A stretch of 64,000 nucleotides of DNA from Mangifera indica. Its lineage: Eukaryota; Streptophyta; Magnoliopsida; Sapindales; Anacardiaceae. The stretch is from the NCBI RefSeq assembly GCF_011075055.1, contig NC_058145.1, forward strand, positions 8,589,228 to 8,653,227, in the 5' to 3' direction. The translations under genes were made by a program, and so were the position numbers. Every line of letters begins with the position of its first letter. The stretch's first letter is position 1. The notes beneath the pieces are model-generated. The model saw only the letters and a list, made by a program, of their open reading frames with translations, made no database searches and was not told where the DNA came from. This document shows positions 1-12,018 of the stretch, piece after piece.

Positions 1-81
1 TAATTTGAAAATGAGTTTGAAAAAATTGATAGTGAGAAAATTAGTTGACAAATATCATTCACAAAGTATTCAACAACTTAC

Positions 82-702
82 AATCTTGTCAAACAGCTCT
101 CCTCCAGTAGCAAACTCCAAGACAATAAATATCTTTGTCTTGCTTCCCATCACCTGAAAACAAACAACATTATTACCCTAACTTTTGGAAATAAAGTTCA
201 TAAACTGAGTTCTGTATAAGGTTCTGATCAGAGTTTAATAAAATTTTATTCCCAATCTATGTTTATGTCTTCAACTCACACCCAGTACTTACTGCTATCT
301 TCTACAAGTTCAATCAACTAAAACAAAAAAAGCAATTACAAAACCAAACAGGCACAAAGGGCAGGTACCTCATATAATTGAACAACGTTGGGATGCTTTA
401 TCAACTTCATTGTGGCAATCTCCCGTTTGATCTATGAAGGTATGCACATAGCATATTACTAACTTGACAAGTATGAAATAAACTGCTGAGTATGGTTGAA
501 AAAATACATCATCCTGAGAGTAGTTAGAGACCTGCTCAGCCATCTTGTGCTTGAGAACTTTCTCTTTATCAAGAATCTTGAGAGCTACAGGTTCCCCAGT
601 CTCAGAATTCCTTGCAAACTTCACTTTTGCAAATGTACCCTCACCGATTGTTCTTCCCACCTCATATTTACCAACCCGCCGTTTAATTTTAGGCTGACTC
701 AT
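82..702 (-). CDS. CIPK3: CBL-interacting protein kinase 3 (CIPK3), 5' part; runs off the left edge
   Basis: Three coding exons are visible on the minus strand: 532-702 (57 codons from the ATG), 369-431 (21 codons) and 82-153 (24 codons). All have GT donors and AG acceptors and keep frame; the next exon lies outside the window. The 102 residues form the kinase N-lobe: basic leader, GKYEVGRTIGEGTFAKVKFA glycine loop, VALKILDKEKV with the ATP-binding lysine (about residue 42), IKREIATMKLIKHPNVVQLYE with the C-helix glutamate, and a hinge reading FIVLEFATGGELFDKI. This is the SnRK3 family; KRRVGKYEVG plus NSETGEPVALKILDKEKVLKHKMAEQ-type spelling fits CIPK3 better than CIPK8, 9, 23 or 24. CIPKs bind calcium-loaded CBL sensors through a C-terminal NAF motif, not visible here. 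The ATG at 702 was chosen because the in-frame codons upstream run straight into a splice acceptor at 771-772. Confidence 0.92.
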
Positions 703-1700
703 TCTTCTTCTTTCCTTCTTCAACCAGAGATTCCGCAAGTAGGCTTTTATAAACTCCCGCGCCCAAATTACTGCAAACAAAAAAATCAACCATCATAAAC
801 ATCAAAGATAAGATTTTGAGATCTGATAACAAAATGAAGCATCTCAAAACAATGTTCACATCTAAATTATCTAATAAAAACTACGGCTTCATTAAAAGAA
901 TCCCAATGGAAGTTCATTTCTTTTTTCTAGTATCTCCTATCATTACAGAGAAAAAAGAAGCAAGATAAAATAAAACCCACTTACAAGTTGTTAAAAATAA
1001 AGGTCTAAAGTGGCAAATCGAATACAACAAAGATATAAAGAAGAGAATTAACCTCAAAACAATGGCTTCGACCACTAAAATTCAGATCGAACTTAAACCC
1101 GACTCTCAACTTCCCACCAAATATAAAAAAATATTACAAAAATTTTTAAATATTAAAGAAAATGATCTCAACACCACAAACAAAGATCCAGCCGAGAAAA
1201 AAAATTACTGGAATAAAATAAAAATTATAAAATTATAAAAGCAGTCTCCAAAAATTAGCCGATAAAATTATAAAAGTCAAAATCGAATTCATCAACGGGC
1301 ACCACGTGTATTTAATACATAAGAACATCAACTAAACTTATATTATAAATATAATAAACTAAATAAACATATGACTAATGGGAAAGAAAAGAAATGATCA
1401 GAGGAGGATAAGAGGATATACTTGAATTGAAATGAAGATGTTATAATGAAGAGAGATGAGATAGATGTTAAGAGCTGGCTTTCCAGAACACCTGTGCTGC
1501 TACAACAACATCCAGACAAAAAAGGGCAAAAACAACTTTGTCCACTACTTCAATTATTTACCTGCCTGCTGTAGTTTTCTTTTGGGAAATGTTGGTGTCG
1601 GAAAACAGTGGCCATAAGCTGGGTGACGGAGTTGAAGGAGTTGAGGACCCCGCAACTTTTTTTTGTTCTTTTTTTGTAAAGAAAGGTTAATGGCAACAGA
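703..1700 (-). promoter_or_regulatory. CIPK3 5' UTR, leader introns and proximal upstream region
   Basis: On the minus strand the first coding exon begins just after a TTTGCAG acceptor (771-772), so untranslated leader runs 703-770 and is preceded by an intron. A plausible donor is at 1420-1421 (CAA|GTATAT), giving a leader intron of about 650 bp that is AT-rich, and a leader exon from 1422 upward. A second possible donor (CAG|GTAAAT) lies near 1563, so a further leader exon around 1570-1690 is possible. No convincing single TATA box could be assigned. Transcript data would be needed to fix the transcription start. Confidence 0.45.
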
Positions 1701-2080
1701 GAATGGAAAGTTTACTTTGTTTGTTGCCTCTCTGGGTCATCCTCTTTGTACATATTTTTCAATATAAAAATAAATATATGTTATATAATTAAATATTATT
1801 TTATTATTAATTTAAAATTATTTAATTATTTAATAATATATATTAAATGTATGCTATTAAAATAATAAAATATGGTTTTATTGTTGTTGTGTTCACATAT
1901 TCAAACTTAATAATTATAATAAATAATATAGGTAGGTTTTAGTTAAATCATAAATCAGCCATAAAATTTAATTATTTTAATCATATATTTAACCAAATAA
2001 TAAATAAAAGGTATACTATTAAAATATAGAGTTAGATTCTATTAGCCTACAATTTAAGGAAAGGTTTACTGTATTTATAC
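1701..2080. other. AT-rich intergenic stretch with a MITE-like fragment
   Basis: No gene is seen. Around 1745-1870 there is an AT-rich inverted-repeat-like stretch (TTATATAATTAAATATTATT followed by its approximate complement) resembling the one at 3590-3660; it looks like a decayed short MITE. Nothing else is recognisable. Confidence 0.4.
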
Positions 2081-2090
2081 TCGTGTAAAT

Positions 2091-2995
2091 CGCCAAAAGA
2101 CTATTCCCCACGAAAGGATTGCAAAAATCTCAAAGTGTTATTTTCTAACTTTTAAAAATTTAAATATTTATTTATGAATCAATTTTTATTAAATATTTCA
2201 ATTAGAATAAGGAATAAAACTATTATTTAATAAAAATATTTAAAAAACTAAAAATTTATCACATTTTCTCTCTTAAATATTAAAAACTATCAATTTTTCT
2301 CTCACCTAAAGTTTAAAAACTAACCTTTTCACCCTAAGGTTTATTTTCTGCTCTCTGATGACATCTTTGCTGTAGCCATCAACCGGCTTCCCACCATCTT
2401 TGAGGTTGGTCGATTTTATCTCTTTGGTCATCGTTTTCGTTAGATTGATCATCTTCCTCTGACAAAGAGACGAAGAGTCGATCTTTGTCTGTTTGCTTAG
2501 ATGAAGACAATTCGTCTTTGTTTGATATTAGATTAATCATCTCTTGGTCAGAGACTCATTGTCTAGATGATTTTCATCTAAATTCGATGAATTTAGACAA
2601 AAATTATCTGGACGATGATTAAGAGTAGAGAAACACACAACTGGTGTCAATGATGAATTAGGGTGAAAAGAGCATATCATCGATGTTGGAGATAGTAATT
2701 GGAGCTGATGAAAACAAAACCTAGGTTTTAGAGGGGTTAGGGGGTGGAATGTGGTTTTTTAAAATTGGAAAAGTTGTTGGAAGAGGTGAATTTATGAGTT
2801 TTTAAAACCTAAGGGAAAAAATTAATAAATTGTATATATTTTTAATAATATTATTAAAATGAAAATTTTACCCTAACCCCATAATTGAGATTTTTAACAA
2901 AATTTAACTCATGGGTGGGCATTTAGGTTTTTAAAAATTAGAAAGTAACACTTTAGGATTTCACTATACTTTGAGTCAGAACAAGTATTTTGGCC
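2091..2995. mobile_element. Foldback Mutator-type MITE, copy 1 (10-bp TSD)
   Basis: The element begins CGCCAAAAGACTATTCCCCA and ends with the approximate reverse complement, ...AAGTATTTTGGCC. Long inverted ends (GGCCAAAA..., AAAGTGTTA, TTCTAACTTTTAAAA) match one another. It is flanked by the perfect 10-bp direct repeat TCGTGTAAAT at 2081-2090 and 2996-3005. The interior (2340-2700) contains further local inverted repeats, so most of the element can fold. No open reading frame of note. The ends match the copies at 29660, 32590, 49695 and 49827. A 9-10-bp target duplication points to the Mutator superfamily; that assignment is inference, the ends and TSD are seen. Confidence 0.85.
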
Positions 2996-3523
2996 TCGTG
3001 TAAATATGTCAACGTAAATTTGTATTTTTATGTATATAAACTTTATGGATATATTAAATTAATAAAATAAATAGTCAAATGTGATGCAACTCTGATATGG
3101 CTACATCATTCATCTATATATATTAAACCTAGGCTTTGGAGGGGCCGGGGGTGGAATGTGATTTTTTAAAATTGAAAAAGTTGTTGGAAGAGGTGAATTT
3201 ATGAGTTTTTAAAACCTGGGGGAAAAATTAATAAATTGTATATATTTTTAATAATATTATTAAAATAACAATTTTGCCCTAAGCCTAATTGAGATTTTTA
3301 ACAGAATTTGACTCATGGGTAGGTATTTAGGTTTTTAAAAATTAAAAAATGATATTTTAGGATTTCACTATACTTTGGATGGGAACAAGTATTTTGGCCT
3401 CGTGTAAATATGTCAACATAATTTGTATTTTTATGTATATAAACTTTATGGATATATTAAATCAATAAAATAAATAGTCAGATGTGACGCAACTCTGTTA
3501 TGGCTACATCATTCATCTATATG
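2717..3523. repeat. Two-copy tandem duplication, 407-bp period
   Basis: About 2717-3116 and 3124-3523 are near-identical direct copies, recognisable by GGAAGAGGTGAATTTATGAG (repeated 407 bp apart) and by the shared tail CTACATCATTCATCTATA. The unit joins the 3' half of the foldback MITE to about 110 bp of flanking DNA, so the duplication happened after the MITE inserted, and it also copied one TSD (TCGTGTAAAT reappears near 3400). Confidence 0.85.
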
Positions 3524-3683
3524 CATTTAGAATTATTGAACAATAAAATTATCTATGAATATATATTTTTTATATAACTAAATATATAAATAATATATTA
3601 TTATATGATTAGATAACTTTAAATTAAAAATAAAATAATATTTAATTATCTAATAATACATCATTTATATACTCAAATTATAC

Positions 3684-3686
<3 letters not shown>

Positions 3687-3753
<67 letters not shown>
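3687..3753. repeat. (AT)n microsatellite
   Basis: An uninterrupted AT dinucleotide run of about 33 units, set in a very AT-rich stretch (3530-3690) with MITE-like character. Confidence 0.95.
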
Positions 3754-3754
<1 letters not shown>

Positions 3755-4639
3755 CATTGCAGAAAGCAATATTTCTTGGTTTGGATATAATAACTTGTAT
3801 GTATCTATTATTGTTTAAATAAGGAATTAATTATAGATTCTTTTTATTAGAGAATAAAAGTAAAAAGTGATGCAATCAGAATGATAATAGGAATCTCTTG
3901 CATGAGTGTAAAGAAACTTGGAGATGTTTGTATATGTTTACATCTTGCATAAGAGGATCATGAGTTGGATTTTAGGTTTGCAAAGGTATGGATCTTAAGC
4001 TAACGAGGAAAGATTAGCATGGTCAATAAATAGGTTAAGTTTTTTGTTTAGTTGACACATACTCAAACCAAGAGCGTCATTATTAGCATATGTACTCATC
4101 CCTACTAGGAGTCTACTTTGAAATTTTCAATTTCCCAATAAGTACGTGTAGTCATACTAGTCACCCTATAGTTAATATTTAAAATAGAATCAGATAGGAC
4201 GATCAACAAACAACGACTAAGTAATTCTTCAATTTAAATATTGCAATTTAATGAAACTTAATCGAAGACTTAGACATCCTAATAAGCAACTAGCTATTAA
4301 AAGACTTCGATTTTATAGTATATAAAAAAGAACGTTTTGATACTGTGGTTATAATTTTAATAAAGGAATGACTCATGCAAATTCTACGACACAATACATT
4401 CATAATAAACATCCAATAGAATGTTAACTTTTCTCATAAAAGAGATGTCATTAATATAGATATAATTCCATATTATTTAAATTTAAATCATAAATTAAGA
4501 TCCTAAATGAAAGGAGTTTCAAATATACATTTCCCTCCAAAAAAGTTGTCTATAAAAGAAAAAAATAGAGAAAAGCAAAGTAAAGAAAAGGAAAGACCAT
4601 CTTTTATTTGCATATGTCTTCAGCAAAAAAGTGCTTATA
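3754..4639. other. Unassigned intergenic stretch
   Basis: No coding signal or repeat structure is recognised in either strand. It probably includes the truncated left flank or internal remains of the gypsy element that becomes recognisable from about 4640. Confidence 0.35.
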
Positions 4640-5254
4640 TCACAGTTGACGGTTCAAAGAGAGATTCAGACAAATCTAAATTGTGAATAGATTGAGTTTG
4701 TGAGTAGGGCTTTAGCTATATTGGAGAGCAAGTCCATGTTGGCAGAAGAGATAAAAACTACTCAATTAACTGATGATTGGTGTAAACAGAAAGTTTAGAG
4801 AGTTTAGGATGGTCTCGAAACATATTTCAAATTGATGATGGTGTTCTCAAGTTCAAAGACAGGTTATATGTTCCACTGGTAGTTGAATTGAGATAGAAAA
4901 TTATTTTAGAGACTCACAATTCTCTTTATACTACTTACCTTGAGGGTGTAAAGATGTATTAAGATTTGAAAAAAATGTTTTTAATGGTCAAGTATGAAGA
5001 ATAATGCAGGTGAGTTCTCACATGTCAGCAAGTTAAGGTCGAGCATTAGAAATCATTAAGATTGCTTCAACCTCTGAATATGCCTAAGTAGAAATGGGAG
5101 CATATCTATATGGACTTTATTGTTGGGTTCCTAGAGGTTCAGACTAGATATAATGCGTTATGGATCATAGTTGATAAGTTGAATAAAACAATGCATTTTT
5201 TGCCTATTAAAGACATCACCTCTACAGATTAGTTAATGAAGTTGTATATGAGAG
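4640..5254 (+). pseudogene. Ty3/gypsy integrase N-terminal part (decayed)
   Basis: Translation with stops gives gypsy landmarks in order: a LKFKDRLYVP-like block, ETHNSLYT...GVKMY, LTCQQVKVEH, LLQPLNMPK, WEHIYMDFIVGF and LWIIVDKLNKTMHFLPI. This is the zinc-binding region and the first half of the integrase core of a chromovirus-type polyprotein. Several in-frame stops and a lost zinc-ligand histidine show it is dead. The reading stops at ...LYMR and resumes at 12019 with EIVRLHRVP, so a 6.8-kb element interrupts it. The reverse transcriptase and 5' LTR expected upstream are not found. Confidence 0.85.
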
Positions 5255-5899
5255 GGCATAATTCTAAGAACCAAACTAGAGCATAAACCATTTTATATAT
5301 TAGTTATGGTTAAACTGATTGGACCGTTTTGACTAGTCGATCCAATCGGATTTTCTAATTTTGTGTAAACATTCTAAAAAAAATTATGTTTGATTACATG
5401 TTATTTGCATATTAAATTTTAATCTATGCATAATGTTCAATTTAATTCTTTCAAAACACGTGTTGAAAATCTATTATAAATTAATTATATAACAACTATT
5501 ACAACGCAAGTTAAAACAAAAATCAAATCTACTACATTAAACAAAACACATGAACGGATTGAACAAAACACAAATTATTCACCATTCAACATATCATTAA
5601 ACGTCAATTTGACAATATATGCATTCAACAAAATATAACACTAACCAACCAACATAACCATTGTTGAACAAATAATATCCAATCAATATTTAACAAAACA
5701 TATCAAAATCAATATTCAACAAAATATAATTAGTCTAACATAAAGTTTAATAAATAAGTAATTTGTCATTTTTCAATATCAGTAATGATAACAGATCTTG
5801 TCATCGTTCCTATTGCACCATTCATCATTTATTCATTTTTTACGTTATCTTTTTCAATAACACTATCTACAAAATTTACAATTGAAAATTTCAATTTCT

Positions 5900-8490
5900 T
5901 TTAGTCTAAAAAGTAGTCATTTATGAAAATGTGTAAATGTTTGTGGCTATGTGTTAAAAAAATGTTGTTATCTAAGAAATTATGTGACAAATCATGATTG
6001 GCTGAATCATTACTAATGGGAATAAATGTTTCTCTATAAAGCATTTGTTCTAATTCATTTGCATTAAGTTCACTGAAGTCTTCTTTAGCGTCCACTATCC
6101 AAAAGTCAGTTTTATCAATACTTCCACAATTAATTGGATCAAAATTTGTTTTTTTGTAACATAACCTAAATGACCAAAATGCAAACAATCAATAAACATG
6201 ATAAAATAGCCTAAATAGAAATATTCAGAAATTTAATGACGCATAATTGACAATTTTGTAACCTATTTTTGCAATTGTAAATTATAATAAATAAAAACAA
6301 GATCATTTAAACGTTAATGCTTCAATCTATTCTCTTCTTAGTATATATACGTTCAACAACACTCCAATTATACTCATAGCCTAAAGATGTTGAAGTTTGA
6401 CTAAGAATTTTAGTTGCAAACTTTTGTAAATTGTGAGTTTGGTATTCAAATGTTCTCCACTATTTATCTGATACAAAATGACACGTAAATAAATATGCAA
6501 TAGAATTTTATAACTTATCAAAAGAATTAAGACATAAAAAGCATATAAATTTAATTCATACCAAGTCGTATAGATTTGCATGTTTCAATAGCAAGTTAAC
6601 ATGAAAAACTCCCCTCATAATCGCAAAAAAATTCTACTCTTTTTCACTTGGCCATACTAACATTAAACATAGATGTTTTACTTTTAACAACATTTAAAAA
6701 ACCTTACAATACCTTTGGCTTTGTGCAAAAAGATTCATAGTCATACTGAATGAGTGGATTCAAGTAATACACAGTTACATGAATACTTTGATGTAATGTC
6801 CTATCTCACCTCAACTTAATTATTTGAGTATGAGGCTTGTAGAATTTTTTTTTATTTTTGAAAAAACTTATTTATCCTCATCCTAGCTCTATACATTTCA
6901 GCATAGACATATCTTAACGCAAACCTCTCATCTGAGTCCACAATACAAAGCAAATGCATCAATGAACTCATAACTTTTACAATTATACCTATTGTGTTCT
7001 AAATACATTATTTAGAATTATGGTCACAACCTCTTTACCCTTATTGCTTTTTGAATATCTGGAATCAATAAAAAAAATGTCAATGACCATCACTTGCAAG
7101 TTATGCTTATGTTCAAAGAGACTTTTCAATATAATGAAAGTCATAGCAAACTAGGTTGCACCAAGGCAGAAAATTTCTCTCTATCATTCTTTCTTCTTCA
7201 ACCAAGCTATCAATAATGTATGATTATAAATAAATTTTGTTTACCCTTATTGCTTTTTGAATATCTGGAATCAATAAAAAAATATGTCAGAGACCATCAC
7301 TTGCAAGTTATGCTTATGTTCAAAGAGACTTTTCAATATAATGAAAGTCATAGCAAACTAGGTTGCACCAAGGCAGAAAATTTCTCTCTATCATTCTTTC
7401 TTCTTCAACCAAGCTATTAGTAATGTATGATTATAAATAAATTTTGTCACAAGTACTGCACTTTTGAAAATTCTAACAATGTAATCCATTTCACCAATAT
7501 CTCTTAAAATAAAATTGATGCAATGTGCTGCATAAGACAACTAAGTAATATTTTGATATTTTTCAAACAACAATCTTCTAATAGCTTTATAATTAGTTGC
7601 ATTATCAATCACAAAATGGACAATGCTCTTAAGCTCAACATATAAAACAATTTCTTCAAACAACCCAAGAAATATGTCGACTTCCTTTACAACATCATAT
7701 GCATATATTAATTTGATAGAACAAATCTCTTGATCTATTTGAAATGTCTATCCAACTATCAACCATGAGTGTACAACTAACATTTGCCCAAATTTTTTTT
7801 GTAACTATCAAGAAGTAATTGAACTTCCTTCTTTGCATTGTTTAACAAATTCAGTCATGCTTCATAATATGTTGGTTATTTATATCCAAAACCAATTGCA
7901 GTTATGACATCTAAAATAGGTTGGAAATAAATAAAAGTTAATGCATTAAGATCGATGTAAACAATATATAAGAACCTAACAATAGTCATTTCAACTTTTC
8001 ATTTGGCTTCTTTTCTAGCCAAAACACTTCTTATTTAGCCAAAACACTTCTTATTAAGGGTTGAGACCTACTAATAGTATTTCCCAATTGGTCTTTTTTT
8101 TTTTTTAAATCATTTGCAAGTCTACTTTATTTTCTAGAAAACCCAATATTACCTTTATTCATGTTCATTGAAGGAGACAACCTTTCACATTATTCACTTG
8201 TAATATTACCCTGAAATTGAGATACACTAGCACCATAATAGGTTGCATGCCTATGAAAAATCTTGTCTTTTTTTATTTTTTTTCTGCAATCTTATCTAAT
8301 GCATTTACCATTAGATATCTAACATTATGAGGAATTTTAGTGAATGGACCAACATCCCCTTTTATCTTGGCTAAATGTTACTTTATTCTTTATGTACCAT
8401 TTCCCCTTGTTGTCTTACCATAACATAAATAATTTAAATTTTCCTTTCATTTTCATCTATACTCTTAGAAACGTGTGTCTAAGTAATATC
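5900..8490 (-). pseudogene. hAT transposase, BED/DUF659 type (decayed)
   Basis: Read on the minus strand from 8490 down, fragments in several frames follow the family order. First is a BED-like start (KGDVGPFTKIPHNVRYLMVNA near 8340-8270); then a CTLMVDSWIDISN block near 7750 of the DUF659 region. GATSFAMTF / LKSLFEHKHNLQVMV and FFIDSRYSKSNKG follow near 7080-7420. The end has a dimerisation signature, RLNDLVFIYYNLQLQ (about 6260-6310), and an acidic tail DKTDFWIVDAKEDFSELNA (about 6060-6130). Many stops and frameshifts mean it cannot be functional. The middle carries a 206-bp internal duplication. Confidence 0.8.
7035..7446. repeat. 206-bp tandem duplication inside the hAT pseudogene
   Basis: Units 7035-7240 and 7241-7446 differ at only a few positions (for example AAAATGTCAATGACC versus AATATGTCAGAGACC). 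The duplicated part encodes the LKSLFEHKHNLQVMV stretch of the transposase, so the protein motif appears twice. It is much younger than the surrounding decay. Confidence 0.9.
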
Positions 8491-8598
8491 ACATTTCACT
8501 TGATATGGTGTCAAAGAAGCCTTAGATCTAGATGATAACATTCTTCCATTTTATCTATTTTTGCATATAATAAAAATAACCATAAAATCAAAGAGATA

Positions 8599-8624
8599 GT
8601 GTGTGTGTGTGTGTGTGTGTGTGT
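8599..8624 (+). repeat. (GT)n microsatellite
   Basis: About 13 GT units, near the 5' end of the minus-strand hAT pseudogene. Confidence 0.9.
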
Positions 8625-8639
8625 ATAAAATTCATAATT

Positions 8640-8836
8640 ATATAAGAAGATTGAATCGTATAGAGGCATAATCATATAATGACTATCATATGTATGTAAT
8701 TCACGCAATAATTTAAAATCATATAATAATTCTCATACGATACCGATCGCACTGTACGAAAGCATAATCATATAACAACTATCATCATAGGTAATTCATG
8801 CAATAATTTAAAATCATATAATTACTATCATATAAT
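8640..8836. repeat. About 98-bp direct repeats in the hAT subterminal region
   Basis: Two units starting near 8663 and 8761 share GGCATAATCATATAA...CTATCAT...AATTCA.GCAATAATTTAAAATCATATAAT. A third, partial unit continues at 11118-11175, beyond the solo LTR, so the LTR inserted into this repeat block. Confidence 0.7.
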
Positions 8837-9867
8837 TGTAACATTTCTCCCCTGAATTACTATCCTTCGAAAGAGAAATATTACGAATTAATATCTGAAG
8901 TGTTTATTATTTAAAAAAAAAAAACTACTTTAAACTAAACTACTAAAAGTGTTTAGAAATTATTCTAAGAAAACTAAAAATTTGGAAGCGAACAAAAGAT
9001 GTATATATCTCGTATGAAAACTCATCTAAAAGTATTTGAAAACATAGAGTAATCATATACAACTGTACAACCATATAAAGAAGGTCAAAAGTCAATAAGA
9101 CATGTGACTGTATACATGTAACATAAACTAGAGATAACTTACTCCAACCGAATCTATCTTCGCTGACCTGACCCTATCTCGCAGCTACCACAATCACTCG
9201 TACCTACAATCATGAAAGAAAAGGAAGTGAGAGATAAGAACACTCAATAAGGGAAAAGAATTAAGTGAACTATCTCATTTCTTGTTCTAACTCACTTCTA
9301 GGACTCAATCTCACATCATAACCTCCATAAGGAATCAAAAGGATAATCTAGTTCATTCTTTACTATTTGGGTCATACTTTGTCCCATCTGGTGTCCATTT
9401 GATAGTTTTTAGAAGTTGATTACAAAGATTTGACACTTTTCTAAGCTCAAGCTCTCTTCCTTTCTCTCACTGCACCATTTCTGAATCTAAATTATGTTCT
9501 ACTATGAGCATGTTCTATTGTGAATGAACCCTACTCTAGGTCTATGTCTTACTCGGATGTGTCCTAGTACAAACATGTCCTACTATGGTTAGTATAGTGT
9601 AAAGTGCCCCCTCATAGTTCATAGCATGCATGCGTGCATTATATCTTACTAATCTTGCTTCCATCTAAAACTATCTATAACTCACTAGACCATACTCTTA
9701 GGACGACCTTTGAATCTTGAGCCCCAAATTTCTTTTCTTGTTTTTCTTCTTATTCTCTTATTCTCTCCTTTCTTTCCTTTCCTTTCTTTCTTTTCTCCCT
9801 TTTCTTTTTCTCCTCATTTTCTTTCTTTCTTTCTAAAACTGTAAATCACTGTTCATAGAACTGTTCA

Positions 9868-10425
9868 CTTGGTAAAGCAATCTTTTTCTTTATGCAATCT
9901 AATAGTCCAAACGGTCTCTAATTCATACAAACTATATATCATTGAAAAGAGTATTCAAAGAGCTTTTCAAAAAGCTATAATAACACTCATGATTCATCAA
10001 ATAAGGCAGTCAAAACGTAGGATAAAATCAGTGATAAAAAACTACATTTACTATTTATTTAGTAAAATAATCTTTTTATTCATGTAATTTAACAGTCCAA
10101 ATGGTCTCTAATTCCTACAAGTTATGTGTTATTGAAAAGAGGATTCAAAAAGCTTTCCAACAAGCTATAATAGCACACATGATTCATCAAATAAGACAAT
10201 TAAAATGTGGGATGAAATCAATGGTAAAAAATTGTATTCACTATTTATTTGGTAAGACAATCTTTTTATTTATGCAATTTAACAGTCCAAATGGTCTTTA
10301 ATTCATACAAACTATATATTATTGAAAAGAGGATTCAAAGAGTTTTCTAATAAGCTATAATAGCACTCATGATTCATTAGATAAGACAGGTAAAACATGA
10401 GACGAAATTAGTGGTAAAACGATAA
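9868..10425. repeat. 190-bp tandem repeat, three copies, inside the solo LTR
   Basis: The marker AGTCCAAAYGGTCTYTAATTC recurs at exact 190-bp spacing (near 9904, 10094 and 10284), with GCTATAATARCACTCATGATTC in each unit. The third copy fades after about 10420. Each unit happens to be open in one frame, giving look-alike 66-72-residue peptides; I regard these as coincidental. Confidence 0.9.
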
Positions 10426-10918
10426 ATATTATCCAACTCTTTGTCATGAATAAACTAACACACATAGATACCCCAAATGAAAAAACAACATTTCTCAACT
10501 TCAAAATCATCATTTATAACATAGAGCCAAGGAACCAAAAGTATAAAACATGAAACATATCAAGAATAATATCTCTTACCTTATTTCAAGCCAATCTTTG
10601 TTAAATTGGCTCCCTCATGTTTGTCGTCCTTCTTTGATTACCAAAACCACCTTAAATCAATACTAAAACACACTAACATCTTCATATAACATGCATCCAA
10701 TATATATAAAACATGGGAAAAGAGGAAAAGAAAAAGATCTTTTAGTTACCAAGGCTTCAAAAGTGTTTCCTCTTCTTTTCTTTCCTTACTTTTCTTTCAA
10801 AACCCTTCAAATCATCTACTTTCCTTCTAAAAACAAAGAAAAAGCATACATTTTTTCTAGAAGAGACGGAGAACATGATGGAAAAAGGTATAAGTTTCCT
10901 TTTTTTTGGTTTTTCTCT

Positions 10919-10921
<3 letters not shown>

Positions 10922-10981
<60 letters not shown>
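10922..10981. repeat. (AT)n microsatellite
   Basis: An uninterrupted run of about 30 AT units inside the solo LTR. It creates artificial tyrosine-isoleucine reading frames on both strands. Confidence 0.95.
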
Positions 10982-10984
<3 letters not shown>

Positions 10985-12018
10985 ACATATACATTTGAAC
11001 ATATATATTTAAAACTAGAAATATCTCAAAGCAAGGCTAAAAGACATAAATGCTCCTAAAATGTACTTGAGGGTATTACAATAATGCATAATTAATAAGG
11101 AATATCGAATCATACGGAGGCATAATCATAATAATTATCATACATAGATAATTCATATGATAATTGATACGAAGGTTTGCATTAATTTAAATTATTCATT
11201 GTATTTTTTATAATAATTGATGAATGATAATCCTATAGAATTATAATCATGCAATGAAATTTCATTAGTCATGTCTTGGAGAATTATTTAATTATAATCC
11301 TCTAAAACTTTTTATGATTCAATGTTTCAAAATCAGAAGACACTAAGCTTACACACTCAATTTACAATGTTTTAGAATAGACATAATTTACATAAGCAAT
11401 GTTACAAAATTTCATAAATTACCAATGTGTGAATTTTACAGAATTTAGCAAGCTTTTAATTTACTATGCAATATACAGAATGAGGATGAGGCAAATTTAT
11501 CAAACTATCTTGGGTTTAATCCTCAAACTGTATTGGTTGGCTATATTTAGTTCGACAACAACATCAATAACACGCATACAAAGTAGCAATGGCATCAATG
11601 GTAACATAAAAGGACTAGAGAAATGTTGCTAGTAGCAATGGAGAAAGGCTAGAGCAATGGTGTTAATGGTAACACAAAGCTTGGAAACCTAATATTATTA
11701 CATTTTCAAGATGTTGTGGCTATAGCAACGTCACCCTGTCATCATCAACTATAACAAAAATAATCATCGTCGTCATCATCATATGTAATAGGGCAAAACA
11801 ACAATGGCATTATGGAAGGAGCTAGAGAAGAGTTTGCATAATACATGCATTTTATATTAAAAACTAAACCAGGAACCACATAAATCGAATTAGACTATAG
11901 ACTAACATTAAGCCATCTGTTCAGCTGTGGTTCAATCTGGTTATAGTAGAAATCGCTTGAAGGGTCGGCTTATAGTTTGATCGACAGATTTTGTTTGGTT
12001 TTTCAATCATTGTGAGAG

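Larger units (their letters stand above)
8837..11080 (-). mobile_element. Solo LTR of a gypsy chromovirus, perfect 5-bp TSD
   Basis: The minus strand begins TGTAATACCCTC and ends GAAATGTTACA, the paired ends seen in the other LTRs of this window. The perfect 5-bp direct repeat ATAAT flanks it at 8832-8836 and 11081-11085. Its 2244 bp agrees with the 2.3-2.4 kb of the other LTRs. No internal region or primer site adjoins it, so it is a solo LTR left by recombination. It contains a 190-bp tandem triplication and an (AT)30 run. The reading frames across these repeats are not genes. Confidence 0.88.
5255..12010 (-). mobile_element. hAT transposon inserted in the gypsy integrase; itself split by a solo LTR
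   Basis: Boundaries come from the broken integrase frame: flanking 8-mers TATGAGAG (5247-5254) and TGTGAGAG (12011-12018) match at 7 of 8 positions, as expected for an old hAT target duplication. The two ends are imperfect inverted repeats sharing an AACCAAAC core. Inside, a decayed hAT transposase lies on the minus strand (5900-8490). Subtracting the solo LTR at 8837-11080 leaves about 4.5 kb, a normal autonomous hAT size. The right arm (11090-12000) is non-coding. Confidence 0.75.

Noticed and set aside
703..789. N-terminal extension of CIPK3 (about 29 residues upstream of MSQPK)
   Set aside because: It crosses a TTTGCAG acceptor and its residues do not resemble the family; the ATG at 702 gives the normal CIPK3 start.
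9869..10301. Two similar small proteins (72 and 66 residues) as a duplicated gene pair
   Set aside because: Their similarity comes from the 190-bp tandem repeat within the LTR; no start context, domain or third-position pattern supports coding.
10691..11059. Overlapping reading frames of 122 (plus) and 81 (minus) residues
   Set aside because: They run through the (AT)30 microsatellite, which gives alternating Tyr-Ile on both strands; they lie inside a solo LTR and have no domain.
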